Counted from the stretch's first letter, positions 1 through 12,492 are shown. The stretch is DNA of 64,000 bases from Nepenthes gracilis (GCA_033239525.1 BSYO01000006.1:13531319-13595318); one strand, 5' to 3'. Notes: generated by a model not told the origin, from the letters alone. Translations and numbers: made by a program.

Positions 1-144
1 CTTCAACGTCAGAGCATGGCTACGAGAAACAACAAAAAGAACCAGCGTGACATAGAATAGCAAGTCAATATCAAAGCCCAACATCACCGCAACTCATCAT
101 GTATAGCCACCCACATCCAGAAGCAGAGCTTCGGCATCATATAC
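1..144 (-). mobile_element. Fragment of an older T/G-type LINE 3' region, left of the insertion
   Basis: The plus strand is rich in C and A, so the minus strand is T/G-rich, as in the 3' regions of the other LINE copies here. Its last 15 bases (130-144, TTCGGCATCATATAC) are the left TSD of the LINE at 145-8585. The same older fragment therefore resumes at 8586. No coding potential was recognised. Its own ends are outside the window or not visible. Confidence 0.45.
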
Positions 145-290
145 TTTTTTTTTTTTTGGTAAGTAAGTATTTTGGATTAACGGGAAAAAAATTACAAAGG
201 ATATGTTTTATCTCCAAGTATTATGACTTAGATTTAAAACATAAAATGTCAGTATATACCCCTGAGCAACCGTACATCATATAATACCAA
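145..290 (-). other. LINE 3' terminal hairpin and poly(A) tail
   Basis: T-run 145-157 followed by GGTAAGTAAGT is the complement of the family tail ACTTACTTACC(A)n. Inward lie the complement of the TTAATCC box and a decayed hairpin (about 211-245) containing TTATCTCCAAGT. It is the weakest hairpin in the window, with several lost pairs. A partly preserved CTCGGGG-like box lies near 262-272. Confidence 0.75.
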
Positions 291-2440
291 AATAGCCTCT
301 AAGAGAACAAATGTTCACCAAGAACAAATATATGAAGAAAATTAACACAAATTAGACACTAAAGCGACAACCGGTAATATGACATGCGACGACCTATCAA
401 ACTCATGCCATGTCACTTGTAATGCGTCCGGCCCTTCTTTAGCACAAAAGTCACACACTGCGCCCCAAGAAACTAGGGCCAAGCGGCATCACTAACGCAA
501 CAATCCAAAACCGAACCACTTCAAAGAATGCCTCCCACCAGCCCTCAAGAATATCAAGAAAGACTTCTGGGCCCCAAAAACAGGAGGGAGTGAAGTTGAG
601 ATCAAAACCGCACAAATGCCCAAAAAGTAAGCCACTAATCTCACAAAAGCACAAAGGCAAAATAAAAGCAGCCTCCGCAGCCTGGCAGAATAAAGATCAC
701 CGGATAGATAACCAGCAAAAAATAGCAGCATATTTCACACTGCAAATAGATCTAGCAAGCCATTCTGTGCCGCCGCGATCATAATACGTAAAGGACCAAA
801 CCCGTAACCCATGCATCGGCAACCTACAAACAAGATCCACCATAAAATAGAAGATGTAATCCAAAGATCGATATGCATATTCCATCAACATTTGGTTGTA
901 CCGTGAATGGGGACACTTGCACATCCAGGGACCATCAACATTTTTACCTTCCGGCATATAGATTAATGCATAAAAACCAGCCTCCCCTACATCAACAACT
1001 CCTCGGCAAGTGATACACTACCAACCAGAATCAACATGCAAAAACAAATGATAGCTCCACCAAAACAGAGCAAGCTCCAAACTACCCGAGCACCAAACCA
1101 CCGAGCAAGCTCCGGCCTCAAACGGTTTCGGCCCATCTCACCGTAATGCAACGGTTCTACACATGACACACAAAAGAGCACCAAACTATTGCAGCAACAA
1201 TACCTATAAAGCAGCAGGATACAATCCAAATTGCAACTGCGAGGGTCACTCTCAAAGGAAGCCTTAGCAAATGGGCCAAATCAGCATTACTGTCAGAGAA
1301 AATGATTACAATCATTTAATGTATGGTGAATAAAACATGATTGCTCCTGTGTGACAGGACCATCAACCACGAGACAGCAACACAATACTACCCACTGCAT
1401 GAATCAAACCACTTTGCCACTGCAGCCGCAATACAATGACCCAAGGTTTCCAGTAAAGATGACACAAATGCCACCGCAACACGCCCATTTTCCAACTCCA
1501 ACAAATTCTGAAAGATCTTCAAACCACAAACAGATACCTTCAATGAAGCCACCGGCCAAAAGACTAGACCCGCATCAACATCAAGCATAGGCACCAAATC
1601 ATAAGAACAAAGACGCTAGTCTTGAGCAACTCCAATCAAAACCTCAAGTGAAAGACCCAGAGTCATTCAAACGAGAGTCGAGGCCATATTACTACTCAAA
1701 GTTCCGGCACCTGGCCATCAAGAAACACCAAAACCGCAGATCTCTGCCCCTAAGCAAATGCGAATATCACAATCCCAACAGATCAACTTACACATAACCA
1801 TAAGGCCCCCGCGCGATCAAAAATCCCAATACTCCGATGCGCAACCCTGTGGCCTCTTCGTAAACACCACACTGGGCAGGACTCTACAAACCAAAGAAAC
1901 TAAGTGTAACCATACAAAGGCCACGAAGGAACAAAGTAGCGCAGTGGTCATCACACCCCCACCCGGTCAAAAATCCGGGCAAGATCGAACAACACACCAA
2001 CAACATCGCAGAAAGAGTCTTCACTGCGGCCGACTCACCAAGAAATTTCAAACCATAATACCATATAAACAAGACCAAATTCCCCTTTCTTCAACAAACA
2101 CATCACTAACTCGAGATACAAACTAGCGAGGCAGAAAAGACATCGCAGTAGGTCGGTTCGGCTTCAAAGACCCAATTCACTAGCATCGGCAAGTTGCAAA
2201 GTCATCCACCATCACATGAAAAAGAACATTTCAAAGAATGGCAAACAGACACCATCAATAGCAATCCAACCTCACCCAAGCCACCTGCCGAACTAAACCA
2301 CTACAATTTTAATAAAATAGCACCAAGAAAAGCCAGCCCGATCCGAGCCTGCAACCCTCCAAATCAGTCCACCTGATGCAACCAAATGGAACCAAACAAG
2401 CCACCGGAGCCATGCCATAGCAATGGCCAAGGACACGAAT
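291..2440 (-). other. T/G-rich 3' UTR of the autonomous LINE
   Basis: A 2.1-kb stretch with strong strand asymmetry (plus strand A/C-rich, minus strand T/G-rich). Open frames of 60-120 codons occur on both strands but match no known protein and have no consistent position relative to ORF2. I read it as non-coding 3' UTR. A region of similar length and composition lies in the autonomous copy at 39706-41740. Confidence 0.65.
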
Positions 2441-2448
2441 CAAAGAAC

Positions 2449-2450
<2 letters not shown>

Positions 2451-2490
<40 letters not shown>

Positions 2491-2520
2491 TATATATATA
2501 AATGAGAGAATATATATATA
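2451..2520. repeat. (TA)n microsatellite inside the LINE 3' UTR
   Basis: Nearly pure alternating T and A with a few AA interruptions. It lies at the boundary between the A-rich block after ORF2 and the T/G-rich 3' UTR. A TA-rich tract sits at the same place in the copies at 19770-19806 and 39680-39703. Confidence 0.9.
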
Positions 2521-2544
2521 TACATTTTTAAGAATAAATAAAAT

Positions 2545-2879
2545 CAATTTTTTTTTTTTTTTGAAAAGGAGATCCCAAAGGAAATAAAACCATACAAAGC
2601 ACATAATAAGGAAGGCCAAAGAAAACCGAGAGCTAATCTGACTAAATAGAAGGGGGTGATGACAACGCCATCACCAAAGCAAATCCACAAGGGCACCACG
2701 GACTTTCTTCACTAAGAAAGAGGCTAGAGAAGCCAAAGAATTCAGCAAAGAACTAACGTCCAAAGAAGAAAACCCCGAACCAAATTCCATAATGATGATT
2801 TTTTTTTTTTTGGGAACATCCAAAAGATGATCGCCCGCATTTTTTTTTTTTTATAGTTCCAACGCCTAACCAGCGAGTG
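2545..2879 (-). other. Post-ORF2 block with three internal A-runs
   Basis: On the minus strand ORF2 is followed by GGAACTAT plus an A-run (T 2841-2852), a short spacer, GATGTTCCC plus a second A-run (T about 2809-2820), then about 240 bp and a third A-run (T about 2549-2564). The GGAAC plus A-run resembles a normal LINE poly(A) end. Similar sequence follows ORF2 at 19812-19850, 39390-39411 and 63630-63647. I infer an ancestral tail, later extended by the T/G-rich segment. Confidence 0.55.
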
Positions 2880-5800
2880 GTTAGGACAGCCAGCGGCAGG
2901 CAGAGGCCTCTGATTTGTCTCGAACAACATTAGAAACAGGGAGCGATCCGGGAAGCATTCGATGGGATGAATTTTCAAAATACGGTTGTTGCGCCTCTCC
3001 GGATATAATAAATAATGGCAAGAGAGAGAGCGCTAGAGAGGGCGATAAGGTTCTTTCCCTTCACAAGAGGGCAGCCAATTAACATTATGGGACCATATGG
3101 GGTATGGCCAAGAATGCCAAGAATTGCTGATAGAGGACCACACGGAGGAGGAGAATGGGCAAGAGAAAAAAGGTGGTCATGGTTTTCACCGTCCTAATCC
3201 TGAGAACAAGTGAGGGAGAGGTTGGGAATCACCGTGAACACTGGCCGCGGTATTGAGTGGCCTTTAATAGCCCGGCAAAGGGTGAAGGCATGGGGCGGGA
3301 ATATGGAAAGAATCCTGCATAAGATTTGTCCACCTTAGTTTCGGCTTTGGCGGGTGTAAAGGAGATAGGCATACTTGGACGAAAAGACACTCGTGAGCTA
3401 CCACCCATCTCGTGAGTCTTTAAGCTCAAAGATTGGGCGAGTAATGGGGCATGTTTGAGGCGAGATTAGAAACCTCCCGATCAAAGGGATTAGGCTAAGC
3501 CCATTGATTATCTCTAATTATCCGAGATACCTTGCCGCCCCAAGATAAGCCGAGAGACCAAGCGGATGCGATCCGTGGCAAACCCTACCGGCCCGCGCCT
3601 GTGGTGCCAATTGTCATGCCGTATAAAGGAATCGACACCATCACCAATGATCTTGACAACATGTAAGCACATAAATGAACGGAGCTTCATGATCTTCCAG
3701 CTCGGGGCCGAATCGAGGACTTTGAGGGTCCGAGATGCACCTATCCTGATTCTAGTTTTGTGGATCCATGAAGACCAAGCCGATCTCGTGGTCTTTAGAA
3801 AGGATACGCCTAATAATAGCTTACATGATGAGGGCTTTATTTTGATCATGCAAATTTTTAAGCCCCAAAACCACCTTCAGACTTAGGGTAGCAAATGCGG
3901 ACCGGGCCACTTTTTGCATTAGCCTTCCCATCCGAAGATCCATTCCGTGAGGAAACGCTCAATATGCAATCAATCCGGTTAAGAATAGATTTGGGAAGAA
4001 TGAAAATCGATGCCCAGAGATGTGGATAGAAGAGAGGATCGAGGCCACCAACCGTAGACGCCCCCAAAGGAGAGCCACCCGCTTTTCCATGATTTGATTC
4101 GCAAAGTAATTTTCTCGGTGAGAGCTTTACACCCGTCATCCTGGAAGAAATAAGAGGAACGCCGAGGTATCGAATGGGAGAGAACTAACTTAACCCCGTG
4201 ACATCAAAAGAATATTCGAGTAAGGGATGGATCTTTAGAGCACAGGAAGACCTCACTCTTATCGGGTGTTAGCCGACAAAGCCAGAGCCAATAGAATTCC
4301 TCAAGGCAGTCCTTGAGAATCCGGATAGAGCAAACATCGGCATGAGAGAAGAGGAGAAGGTCATCCGCAAAGGCAAGCATGACCGATGAGTCCACCCACA
4401 ATTCCAATGAAATGTGAAATTTTATTCTCGTGCTTTTAGATTCAATAATCCCGTTTAACACCTCCATCGCCCGAACGAAAAGGTAAGGAGAAATGGATCT
4501 CCTTGACGAAGACCCTTGCCCTTTGAAAAAACCAACCCCTTCACCATTTATATTAACAGTACGAGGTGGTGATGCATTCCTTAATCCAGTTTATCATTTT
4601 GGGCGGGAATTTCATGATGGTCGACATTGATAATGAAATCCCAATGGACAGAGTCGTAGGCTTTCATGAGGTCAACTTTCATAGTACAACGGGAGGGTCA
4701 TGACCAAGATGATACTCAGGAGAAGCTCTTAGGTGAGAAGAATGTTGTCACGGATTTGCGCCCGCCACAAAAGCCGTTTTTAACTTATCGACCAGATAAA
4801 AAGTCATCTTTAAGCGATTTGCACACCTTCGAGATGACTTTCAGATATGACATTACAAAGACATGAAATGGGACGATAATCGATACCAACCGAGGAGACT
4901 GGATTTTGGGTATAAGGCTGATCGTCGATTCATTTGTTTGAGAAGCTTTCTATGATTGAAAAAATCATGAATAGCTTCGCAAATGATGGTCCAATGATGT
5001 CCTACGACTCTTAAAGAAGTAGAATCAACCCATCAGCCCCGGCCCGATAGTCACATATAGAAAAGAGCCCTCGCAGATCTCATCATCGCTACCGGGCCCA
5101 CAAGAGGGTCCATAAGCGATCTGTGATGGACAAGATGAAGGAAGGATGCAGCCTATCCGCATCAACCAAACTGTACGTGCGATCAGCCCCCAAGCGCCCT
5201 ACTAAAGTGGTCCACAATCAAATTCGAATATTAAGGACACCTATTGTAGGATTCCATCATGTCCAAGAAGGGAAGTAATCCGGTTCTTATTGTTACCATT
5301 CACCGTCTTAAAGAAGAATTTAGTGCATTGATCACCCTCTTTGAGCCACCTAATCTTGGCTTTTTGCTTTGGAGGTCGGCTTCCGCTGGCAGCATGGTAA
5401 GCATCCTTACAGCTACGCTCCTCAAGAAGATTCCTTGATTAGAGGGAGTATGACTGGGATAGCATCAAGCCTATCCCTAGCACGGTGACCTCTCGTGAAC
5501 ATCACCCTCATGGACATTAAGCATTTTTAGCAATTTTTTTCACATTCTTAAGTCCGACACAAGCCCGAACATAGGCGTGCCATTGATGTCATCCCTCCGT
5601 GGCATCATTAACCAAAGGGAGAAATTTGGAGATTTGGTAAGAAAATTGTTGAACTGAAAAATCCGTGTTTACGGGGATCTACCATCGAGGATGAGAATGG
5701 AGGGTGAATGGTCGAGAGCTGGGGAGGGGGAAAGAGGGCTTTAGCCCTGCGAAATTTGTCAAACCAATTCCCATTGGCGACAACACGGTCAAGCTTTCTG

Positions 5801-6380
5801 AAGATGCGAAGAGAGGGGTCACGCCCATCATTCCGTATAGTGCATGCCTTCATGGCACACATTGTTGAGATCACAGTCTCTAAGGCAACTATCAAGGTCA
5901 ATCGAGCTATTGTTATGCCAAATCCACCCAAAGCCTCGAAGGGGATCGGATAGCATTGAACTCCCCAAGGGCTGCCCAGGAGTCGCCGAGGTGGGATTGA
6001 CATCGCGCGAAGGCTATCCCATAGGAGCCTACGGGAGATAACTGAGCGTGCACCATAAATAAAGGACAAATGCAAGGATATTATCCTCGAGGAGCAAGAC
6101 CTCAAGATGAATGACTGTTCCTCCGAGAAAATAATAGTGCACGAAACGAGTTAAGGGTCCCAAACCAACCCAAATCCGCCCCACCCGAACACGAAGAGTA
6201 ATTCATAACCCAAGACCGGTTGGGTCTAATTCTAGTGGAGATTGCCTTTAGAGTTTTGCTCGCAACCTTGGTTTCACCAAGCCAACGATACAAAGACCTA
6301 TGGGAGGAAATGAGGTTGCAGATTTCGTGGCTTTGACAATCCCATTAAGTCCCTCACATTCCAACAGCAATGTTATTCAT
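2880..6380 (-). pseudogene. LINE ORF2 (EEP endonuclease - RT - zf-RVT), decayed
   Basis: ORF2 of L1-type LINEs nicks the target and reverse-transcribes the element RNA. The start ATG (6378-6380) is followed by a frame reading like MNN-A-LECEGLNG, matching MNNIACWNVRGLNG of the copy at 34353. EEP: RKLDRVVANGNWFDKF near 5760-5810 and LDHSP at about 5702-5718. RT: DYRPIS at about 4866-4885 and the catalytic FADD at 4360-4371, intact. zf-RVT: the ENHDHLF motif near 3110-3230. Many frameshifts separate these blocks, so no full protein can be made. Confidence 0.85.
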
Positions 6381-6394
6381 GGGTTAAGGTAGCT

Positions 6395-8481
6395 GGGGAA
6401 GGATTGTTAACCCCCCTAGATTTTTTTCCTACAAGAAGAAGCACGGTCCACATTTCCGACGAAGGACCACCTTTTGTCGTACAACTAGAAGGGGCGGCAA
6501 AAAGCAAGACACTGGGTGTAAATACCATAGGGACTCGGGTTGTTAGAATTGCAGGAATTAGGATCTCCAAACAATCCGGGGATCGGAGGAGGCTCTATAA
6601 AGCTTCAAGGGAGAGGACCGAGGGGGCCTGGATAAATCTGATTGGCTAATAGGACCTAGGGGGAAAGTGGGTGGGAGCATTTACGGATGAGCCGACACCG
6701 TCAGGGGCAATAAGCAAAGACGGTTCGCCAAGGTCATGACGTGCACCGCAAAGCAGAGCAGGCCCATCATGACATGGAGGAGGATCTGGATCACAAGTAA
6801 AGGGCATTGCAGATGAGGTGAGAGCGGCAATCGGGCGATTCATCTTTATCATCCACTTGTAAGGGGCCATGGAACGAATCGAGGTCGTGAATGGCCTTCG
6901 GGGTGATAACTGGAAGCGCAGCTTGCAATCACAAGGGGGGGTTTTATGCGGGGAGACAGCCTAGGAGGAACGGAGGCGGTAGAATTTTCGGGAGGAGGGA
7001 CCTCCTGTTTGGGGACCCAAGAAGCTTTAGTTGGGTGATTCTTAACCCTACGCGTGTCCGGAACGCCCCTGCGCGCGACGGCCTATGATTATAATCGATT
7101 TTGATTTCACAGAGAAGCATTTAGCTCTCCTGCCGCCCTCTAGTCCAAATTTTCGGTCTGTCTAGGAGCATTGACACCCAATTCAACACAAACCCTAGCG
7201 AATCCCAACCTCTCAAGCTTTTCAATCGGATCTAAGCAAAGAGGTTTGCCAACCGCACTCGCAACCCAAATTTTTAACCCTGCTGGGTCCAGTGATTCAA
7301 CCGGGATTCGAAATAGTGATCCGTGTAGGAAAAGATTTGTGTTCCTCACGGGATAAAGCATTCCCGCCACCAATGTTTAAGAAAAAAGGGTGTCCAGCCC
7401 GATCGTCCATGGGCCAAGAGCCAAACATTTCTCAAGCATGGAACTTGAAGAAAAGCGAAAGAAAAGAATCCCGATTCGTTACTGACCACATGAAGTAGCT
7501 CAAACCCGTTTCCAAATTTTCCTAGTGATATAGTTCACCACATTAAAATGAACAGGATTGCCGGCAAAATATGCAACAAGGGTAGGGCCCCATGTCATCC
7601 CCTTTGGTAACCTCGGGAGGGGGACAAATGATATTATCCAAATCGGAAATGTTCGAGGAAAAATTTAAGTGGACACTTACCTCCAATCGGACTTTTCTCG
7701 GCAATAGAAGCCCATGAAGAGCCGTGACGGCAGAGATAGTAGCACCAATAAATGGCTGGAAGTCTCGCATGTATGCGTAACAGGCACAAGGCCTCCGGGA
7801 ATCCGCCACAATCAAACCGCAGTTCGGATTTGGAGGGCCGTAGACCCGCTGGCCGAGATGGCATAAGAGTAGTGATCGAATGACCAGCATTCATCAAACC
7901 GAGGCGTCCCCAAGAGGCAACCCATTTGAGAGCCCGGAAGAGCAATGTGGAGGGCCAACAGAACGGGATAAGATTTGAGGGGTCACAACCCCCTGTTTCA
8001 TCGTGGTTTGCCGGGCGAAGAGCAGGGAGCTGGCGGGCAGGAAGGAACCGCGATACGAATGGGTGTCCAGTGATACGGCCCACCGGAGCATCGTAGATTG
8101 CAGCAATTGCTCGAGAGACCCAGAACCGGTGGCGGTGAGGAAGGGATGGGGCCTCCCGTCCCCGATTTATGGCAAACGGGGAGGAAGGGGAAGAGGGAGA
8201 AGGGGAAGGGACAGCAGAAACCAGAGGGGCTTCAAGGGGAAGATGACCGGTAAAGACGCTAGAACGGGCGCCGCGAGAGGCGGCCGATAGTGGGGAATTC
8301 GTGGATCGGACGACCGAGAGAGGAGAGGCGATGGGGTAGCAAGAGTGGAAGGAAGGGGCCACGGGGTGGCAGGGCGCGGGAGGAATGGAGCCAAGAGGAC
8401 GAGGGAAAGGTAGGAGGGAAAGCTGAGAGAGAGGATCATCTAAGCCGAAGGAGCAGACGGAGAAGAGACGGCCGGCGCCAT
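6395..8481 (-). pseudogene. LINE ORF1 (DUF4283-type RNA-binding protein), decayed
   Basis: ORF1 proteins of plant L1 elements bind the element RNA. Start chosen at ATG 8481, in the same context (GGCGCC-ATGGCG) as the start at 32249 in the other autonomous copy. A proline/serine-rich N-terminal part is followed by SWASIAEKSPIGGKCPLKFF (near 7650-7690). The DUF4283 core then continues in other frames, ending in EYWTPAGL and KPLCLDPIEKLERLGFARVC (about 7170-7330). A basic RKK segment precedes ORF2 by a few dozen bases. Multiple frameshifts. Confidence 0.8.
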
Positions 8482-8585
8482 AGGCGCCGGCGAGGAGGAA
8501 AGAAGGCGAGGTGGACGGGATTCAAAAGTGCAGAGATGAACAGTGCAACGACCAGAAGCAAAATGCAGTCAGTAGATGCGCCGTT
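8482..8585 (-). promoter_or_regulatory. 5' UTR / presumed internal promoter of the autonomous LINE
   Basis: The 104 bases between the right TSD and the ORF1 ATG align with 32153-32248 of the other full-length copy, sharing CTGTTCATC and TTTTGAATCCCGTC. LINE 5' UTRs normally hold the promoter, so that role is inferred. The AGAGAGAAGC hairpin of the non-autonomous copies is absent. Confidence 0.5.
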
Positions 8586-8600
8586 TTCGGCATCATATAC

Positions 8601-8754
8601 TAATCCACCGGATAAAGGAAGCATCAACTGATCAACCCCCATAATGCAACCGCTGATCAACCCAGTGGACCAGAGCAACCAGAGTAAAGACTCACCGACA
8701 AGCACATAGATTTTTTTCTTTTTTGGGGGGGTGCAGGGGGGCGGATGAGCGTGT
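8601..8754 (-). mobile_element. Right half of the older T/G-type fragment
   Basis: C/A-rich sequence continues the fragment at 1-144 across the insertion. It ends near 8708 at an irregular T-run and a G-rich stretch (8711-8740). The junction with the following ORF2 fragment shows no recognisable TSD. Confidence 0.4.
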
Positions 8755-9450
8755 GTGAGAAACTATCCATCTCAGATTGCAAACCTCTCCTCGATAAAGT
8801 ACAGCAAAGAATTTCCTTGTGGAGGAATAGATGGCTTTCTTTTGGTGGGGCGCTTTAGCTTATTTCATCCATCATCTCGACAATCCGCAATTACTGGGCC
8901 TCTTTGTTCATCGTTCCAAAAACCGTACTAAAAAGTATGGATAGGTCCATTTGCCGGTTTCTGTGGCACGGTTCCACCAATGGGAATTATATTGCTAAGG
9001 TTGCCAAGAAAGATGTTTGTACGTCTAAAGAGGAAGGAGGATTGGGCATAAAAATTTGTGAGCATCTAATAAAGCCTTGTTGAGTCGCCATCTTTGGAGG
9101 ATCATCACAAAGGACCCCTCCTTTGGGTTTCTTGGTGTTATGCTTATCGTCAAAGATAGGTGCATCCGACCATAAAATTCGGATTCAACTCCTTGAGTTG
9201 AAAAAGTCATGAAACTTCAGACTATTCTTCGCCAAGATTCGCTATCATATTGGTAATGGAGTTGACACATTCTAATGGTAGGATTTTTGGCATCCTCTTA
9301 GACCTCTCTGTGATCAGTTCAATGATAGAGTCAGGTGTATAACGGGGTTTCCCAGTGACGCAAAAGTCATGGATATCATCAATATTGGAAAATGGATGTG
9401 GCCAAATCCGTTTGATATGGAGGTTGCAAGGAAGCTGAATCAAGTCGAGC
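8755..9450 (+). pseudogene. ORF2 C-terminal fragment of a divergent LINE
   Basis: Translation pieces across frames read RISLWRNRWLSFGG, then FLWHGSTNGNYIAKVAKKDV, EEGGLGIK and KWMWPNPFDMEVA. These correspond to the segment between RT and zf-RVT of plant L1 ORF2. The FLWHGS variant matches the copy at 17660-19000 rather than the 145-8585 family (FLWNGS). It is cut at its 3' end by the element starting about 9451. Frameshifted throughout. Confidence 0.75.
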
Positions 9451-9514
9451 CTAGAAAGAGAAGCTCTCCCTTCTCTCTAACTTTCAAATTTCAAAATTGA
9501 AATTTGATATTCTT

Positions 9515-10264
9515 TCGGTCTTCGCCTCGCCGTTTCCGCCTCGCGGTGTCGAGTCGGGCCATGGCAGACTCGGGTGGCCTCCCAGCCTCTCCTGCGCCTC
9601 GCCCCTCTCTCGCGCCTGCCTCGTTCGGGAGGCATTGCCCATGTCGCCCATTTCATCTCTGCGTCCTGATGCTGTTCCTCTGGCTTCTTCTCCCTTGAAG
9701 ATTAAGGTTGTTTCTGGTCCTTCTGGCCGTGAGGTCAAACCGGTTGCGATCTCACCTTCTTGGTCTTCAATAACTCAGAACGGTGGTGTCTCCTTGATTC
9801 CCTATCTGAAGTTTTTCCCTCCTCAGGGTGTGATTGGCGACGGTGAGTCCATCTCCCCTCCTTCTGAGGTTCTCGACCAATGTTGGCGCTTTTGGGGTTC
9901 CACCTTGGTCGGATACTTTTACGACCATCCTCCTCATTATCAAGCGGTTCGCTCCATTGCCCATCTTCTCTGGGCACGATTTGGTCTGGAACACATCGCT
10001 TCCAATGACGATGGCTTCTTCTTCTTCCGGTTCTCCTCGTTGGCTAAGTTGAGCAAAGGCTTAAGGCGGGTCCTCGGGTCGATTGCGTAAAGCCCTCGGC
10101 CTTAAGCAATATCTCCCTGGTATGAAGCTGTCCAAGGATTTGCCTTCCTTGTTCCCTATTTAGGTTAAACTAATCAATGTGCCGGTAGAATTCTGGACGC
10201 CTTTGGGGTGGGGTGGATTGCCAGCTCTATTGGGAAGCCGCTCCATCTCTGTCCTAATACCGCC
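9515..10264 (+). pseudogene. ORF1 N-terminal half with DUF4283 core
   Basis: A 197-codon open stretch (9497-10090) contains a proline/serine-rich leader and then SWSSITQNGG, YLKFFPPQG, CWRFWGSTLVGYFYDHPPHY, WARFGLEHIASNDDGFFFFR. This is the DUF4283 core seen in all ORF1 copies here. A frameshift near 10080 moves the rest (KLINVPVEFWTPLGWGG) to other frames. The reading is cut at 10264 by the insertion and resumes at 12507. Confidence 0.8.
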
Positions 10265-10385
10265 TTTTTTTTTTTGGTAAGTGATTTGGATTAATGGGAG
10301 AAAAATTTTACAAGTAATGATTTATCTCCAAGTGTTTTTCCGACTTGGGGATAAACCACAAGTGTTAGGGCATGCCCCGAACACA
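10265..10385 (-). other. LINE 3' hairpin and tail, well preserved
   Basis: Tail T-run 10265-10275. The stem is TTTATCTCCAAGT (10321-10333) against ACTTGGGGATAAA (10343-10355), 13 pairs with one G-U and a 9-nt loop. The perfect palindrome GGGCATGCCC follows at about 10367-10377. Confidence 0.85.
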
Positions 10386-12492
10386 TTGATACATCGTATG
10401 AAACCAACAGAGAAACAAAATGCCAAGATTCACTCAATACAATCAAAATGCTCCTACATCAAGAGAGAGTCCTAAACAAATCATGCCAATCCAAGGGCAG
10501 TACAAAAATTGGCAACAGAAAAAACTGAATTAGGCGCTCAAAGATCAACGCCAAAAAGGAACTTCATGCCAACCATAGGTCGTTCCTGCTCCACTTGGTG
10601 AACCAAATCCAGAAAACCAGCCGCAACATCCGTAGATGAGCCAACTTCAGCAGCTTCCAGCATTAATCCGTAACCGAACAACCGCATAATTTCGCACCCA
10701 CTTACACCCTAAGCAGGCGTAGACACAGCAATAAAGATTTTCAAGAAAAACTGAATCGTGCAGCTTCAATCACATATGATAATCCCAAACCCGCTTCTTC
10801 TTCAAGACCGACCTAAATAGCCACAACAAGCAGCCTATCCTAAGATACAGCCACCCAAAGAAAGATCGCCACTTAATCGCAGGCCAACCCGCCTAATCAT
10901 TTGTGTTCTAGCCATCAAAACACAGAGGACATTTTAGAGATATCCACCGGGAATCATGGACAGCAGTTCAGAGCATAATTCTACAAGATGGCAGCCCAAT
11001 TTCCACCCCCGTGATAAGGGGGTTCATCCAGCCTAAGCACCCGGCGCATTCTAACAGACCGGCCAATAGTCCAAGACATTTCAAAAGCTTGACCCAGCTT
11101 CCACCTTACACCAAAGATCCACAAGCAGACAGAGGCCTCCAACATCAGAGTGCCTTCACTCTAGCGACAAGATGGACCAAGGAGCCAGACCAAAGAATTC
11201 CAAGACCATCATCCATCGGCTGAGCACGAGGGAGCAGATCTAGCATATACAAATAACTACACAAGTTGCAATCCAAAGAACAGACATCTCCAAACACAAA
11301 ATACCCGCAACTTCCTCAAATTGACCGAGAACTCACTAAGTGCAAGCCCCAGAAGGCATAAAATGTATAATAGTTCTTCAAAGAAAATCATCATCAAATA
11401 GAGACATTCAAAGAATAAATGGAGCAAGGCAAAGTTTCCAAGAAACCAAAGAACCCCTACACTGCAGACCATACAATGCTCCACAGATTGCTACAAGCCA
11501 AATCAACAAATTCTACACTTTGCCGGATAAAGGAGCCGCACACCGAGAGAACGTCAAGAAACTCGAGCAAATTCGTTTTTCACCGCATCGATAGGATCTT
11601 GCATCCAAACAGTTACGCCTAACTCTTTCAAAGATCTCAGCCTTGGCATTGTCCTGCCACACCGACGGCATCCCTTCCCATCCAACAGAGGGAAACACAA
11701 AGGTTGAGAATCATCGAGCCACCAAGACAGACCTTCCGTCGCGATAGAACCGCTTTAGCAACGTGAGAGCCGATATAAGCATCCGACAAATGCGTCCGTA
11801 TCAAAGAATCCATCCGTAGCGCGAATGGCAACTCGACCAAGAAATATAAACCATACAGCAACCATAGCCATTCTCGCAAGGTAACCGTATCAGGAATCTC
11901 ACCAAAGAGCGTGAGCATGGAACCCAAATGAAATCTGAGGCAAAAAAACCTAATAATTAAAATTTCAAAACTAAAATTTGAAAACGAAATTTAGAATTTG
12001 AAGAAAAAAATGGTAATGAAAGTAAAACCAGAGAGCCCGATCTCCTCTCTGGAATGGGCCAAGCAAAGTAGGTTGCCAATAAAAAGGGAAAGTCCTTTTC
12101 GACAAAGGAGGGATAAGCGATCCGAGCGTACAACCATAGGCGCGATCCAAGAAGAAAAGGAAGCGTGCTGAGAGCATCGAATCCTCGTAGAATGAATGCA
12201 ATGAGCCTCGAGGGACGCAGAGGATGCCTCACCCAATCAAGTCCAGAGGTAGAAAGGGGGGAGGGGGCCGAAGCCGGGAGCACCAGAGGTTGCCATAGCT
12301 GGCTCACGCCGCCTACTTTGAGGGAAGCAGAGCCCTAAGAGCCGCGCAAATGCGAAATCTCACAGCGCCAAAGCCTTAAGACCGGAGACGTAGAGAGCAA
12401 GAGAAGAGAAGGAGAACGGGAGGCAACCGAGCGTGGCAACCAGGTGACCGGCCGTGGCCGGCTCCGGCACCGCCCGGCCAGAGGAGGAGCGT
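10265..12492 (-). mobile_element. ORF-less non-autonomous LINE, 2.23 kb
   Basis: It is flanked by GTCCTAATACCGCC (10251-10264) and GTCCTAATAACGCC (12493-12506), a 14-bp TSD with one mismatch. On the minus strand it begins with the GC box (GACGCTCCTCC region, CCGGCC-GT-GGCCGG at 12448-12461). A second hairpin/AAATTT module lies at about 11955-12053, then a T/G-rich body and a clear 3' hairpin and tail. No DUF4283, endonuclease or RT was seen on either strand. It interrupts an ORF1. Confidence 0.82.

Larger units (their letters stand above)
145..8585 (-). mobile_element. Full-length autonomous-type LINE (L1 clade), 8.44 kb
   Basis: The element is flanked by a 15-bp TSD, TTCGGCATCATATAC, at 130-144 and 8586-8600. 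Reading on the minus strand it has a short 5' UTR, ORF1 (8481 to about 6395), ORF2 (6380 to about 2880), an A-rich block, a (TA)n tract, about 2.1 kb of T/G-rich 3' UTR, the terminal hairpin and a 13-nt poly(A). It is the reference copy for the autonomous class. Both ORFs carry frameshifts and stops, so it is an inactive copy. The 5' end matches the other autonomous copy at 32153 and lacks the 5' hairpin of the RT-less copies. Confidence 0.88.

Noticed and set aside
2451..2520. TATA-rich tract as a gene promoter
   Set aside because: It is a (TA)n microsatellite found at the same place in three LINE 3' UTRs, with no gene downstream.
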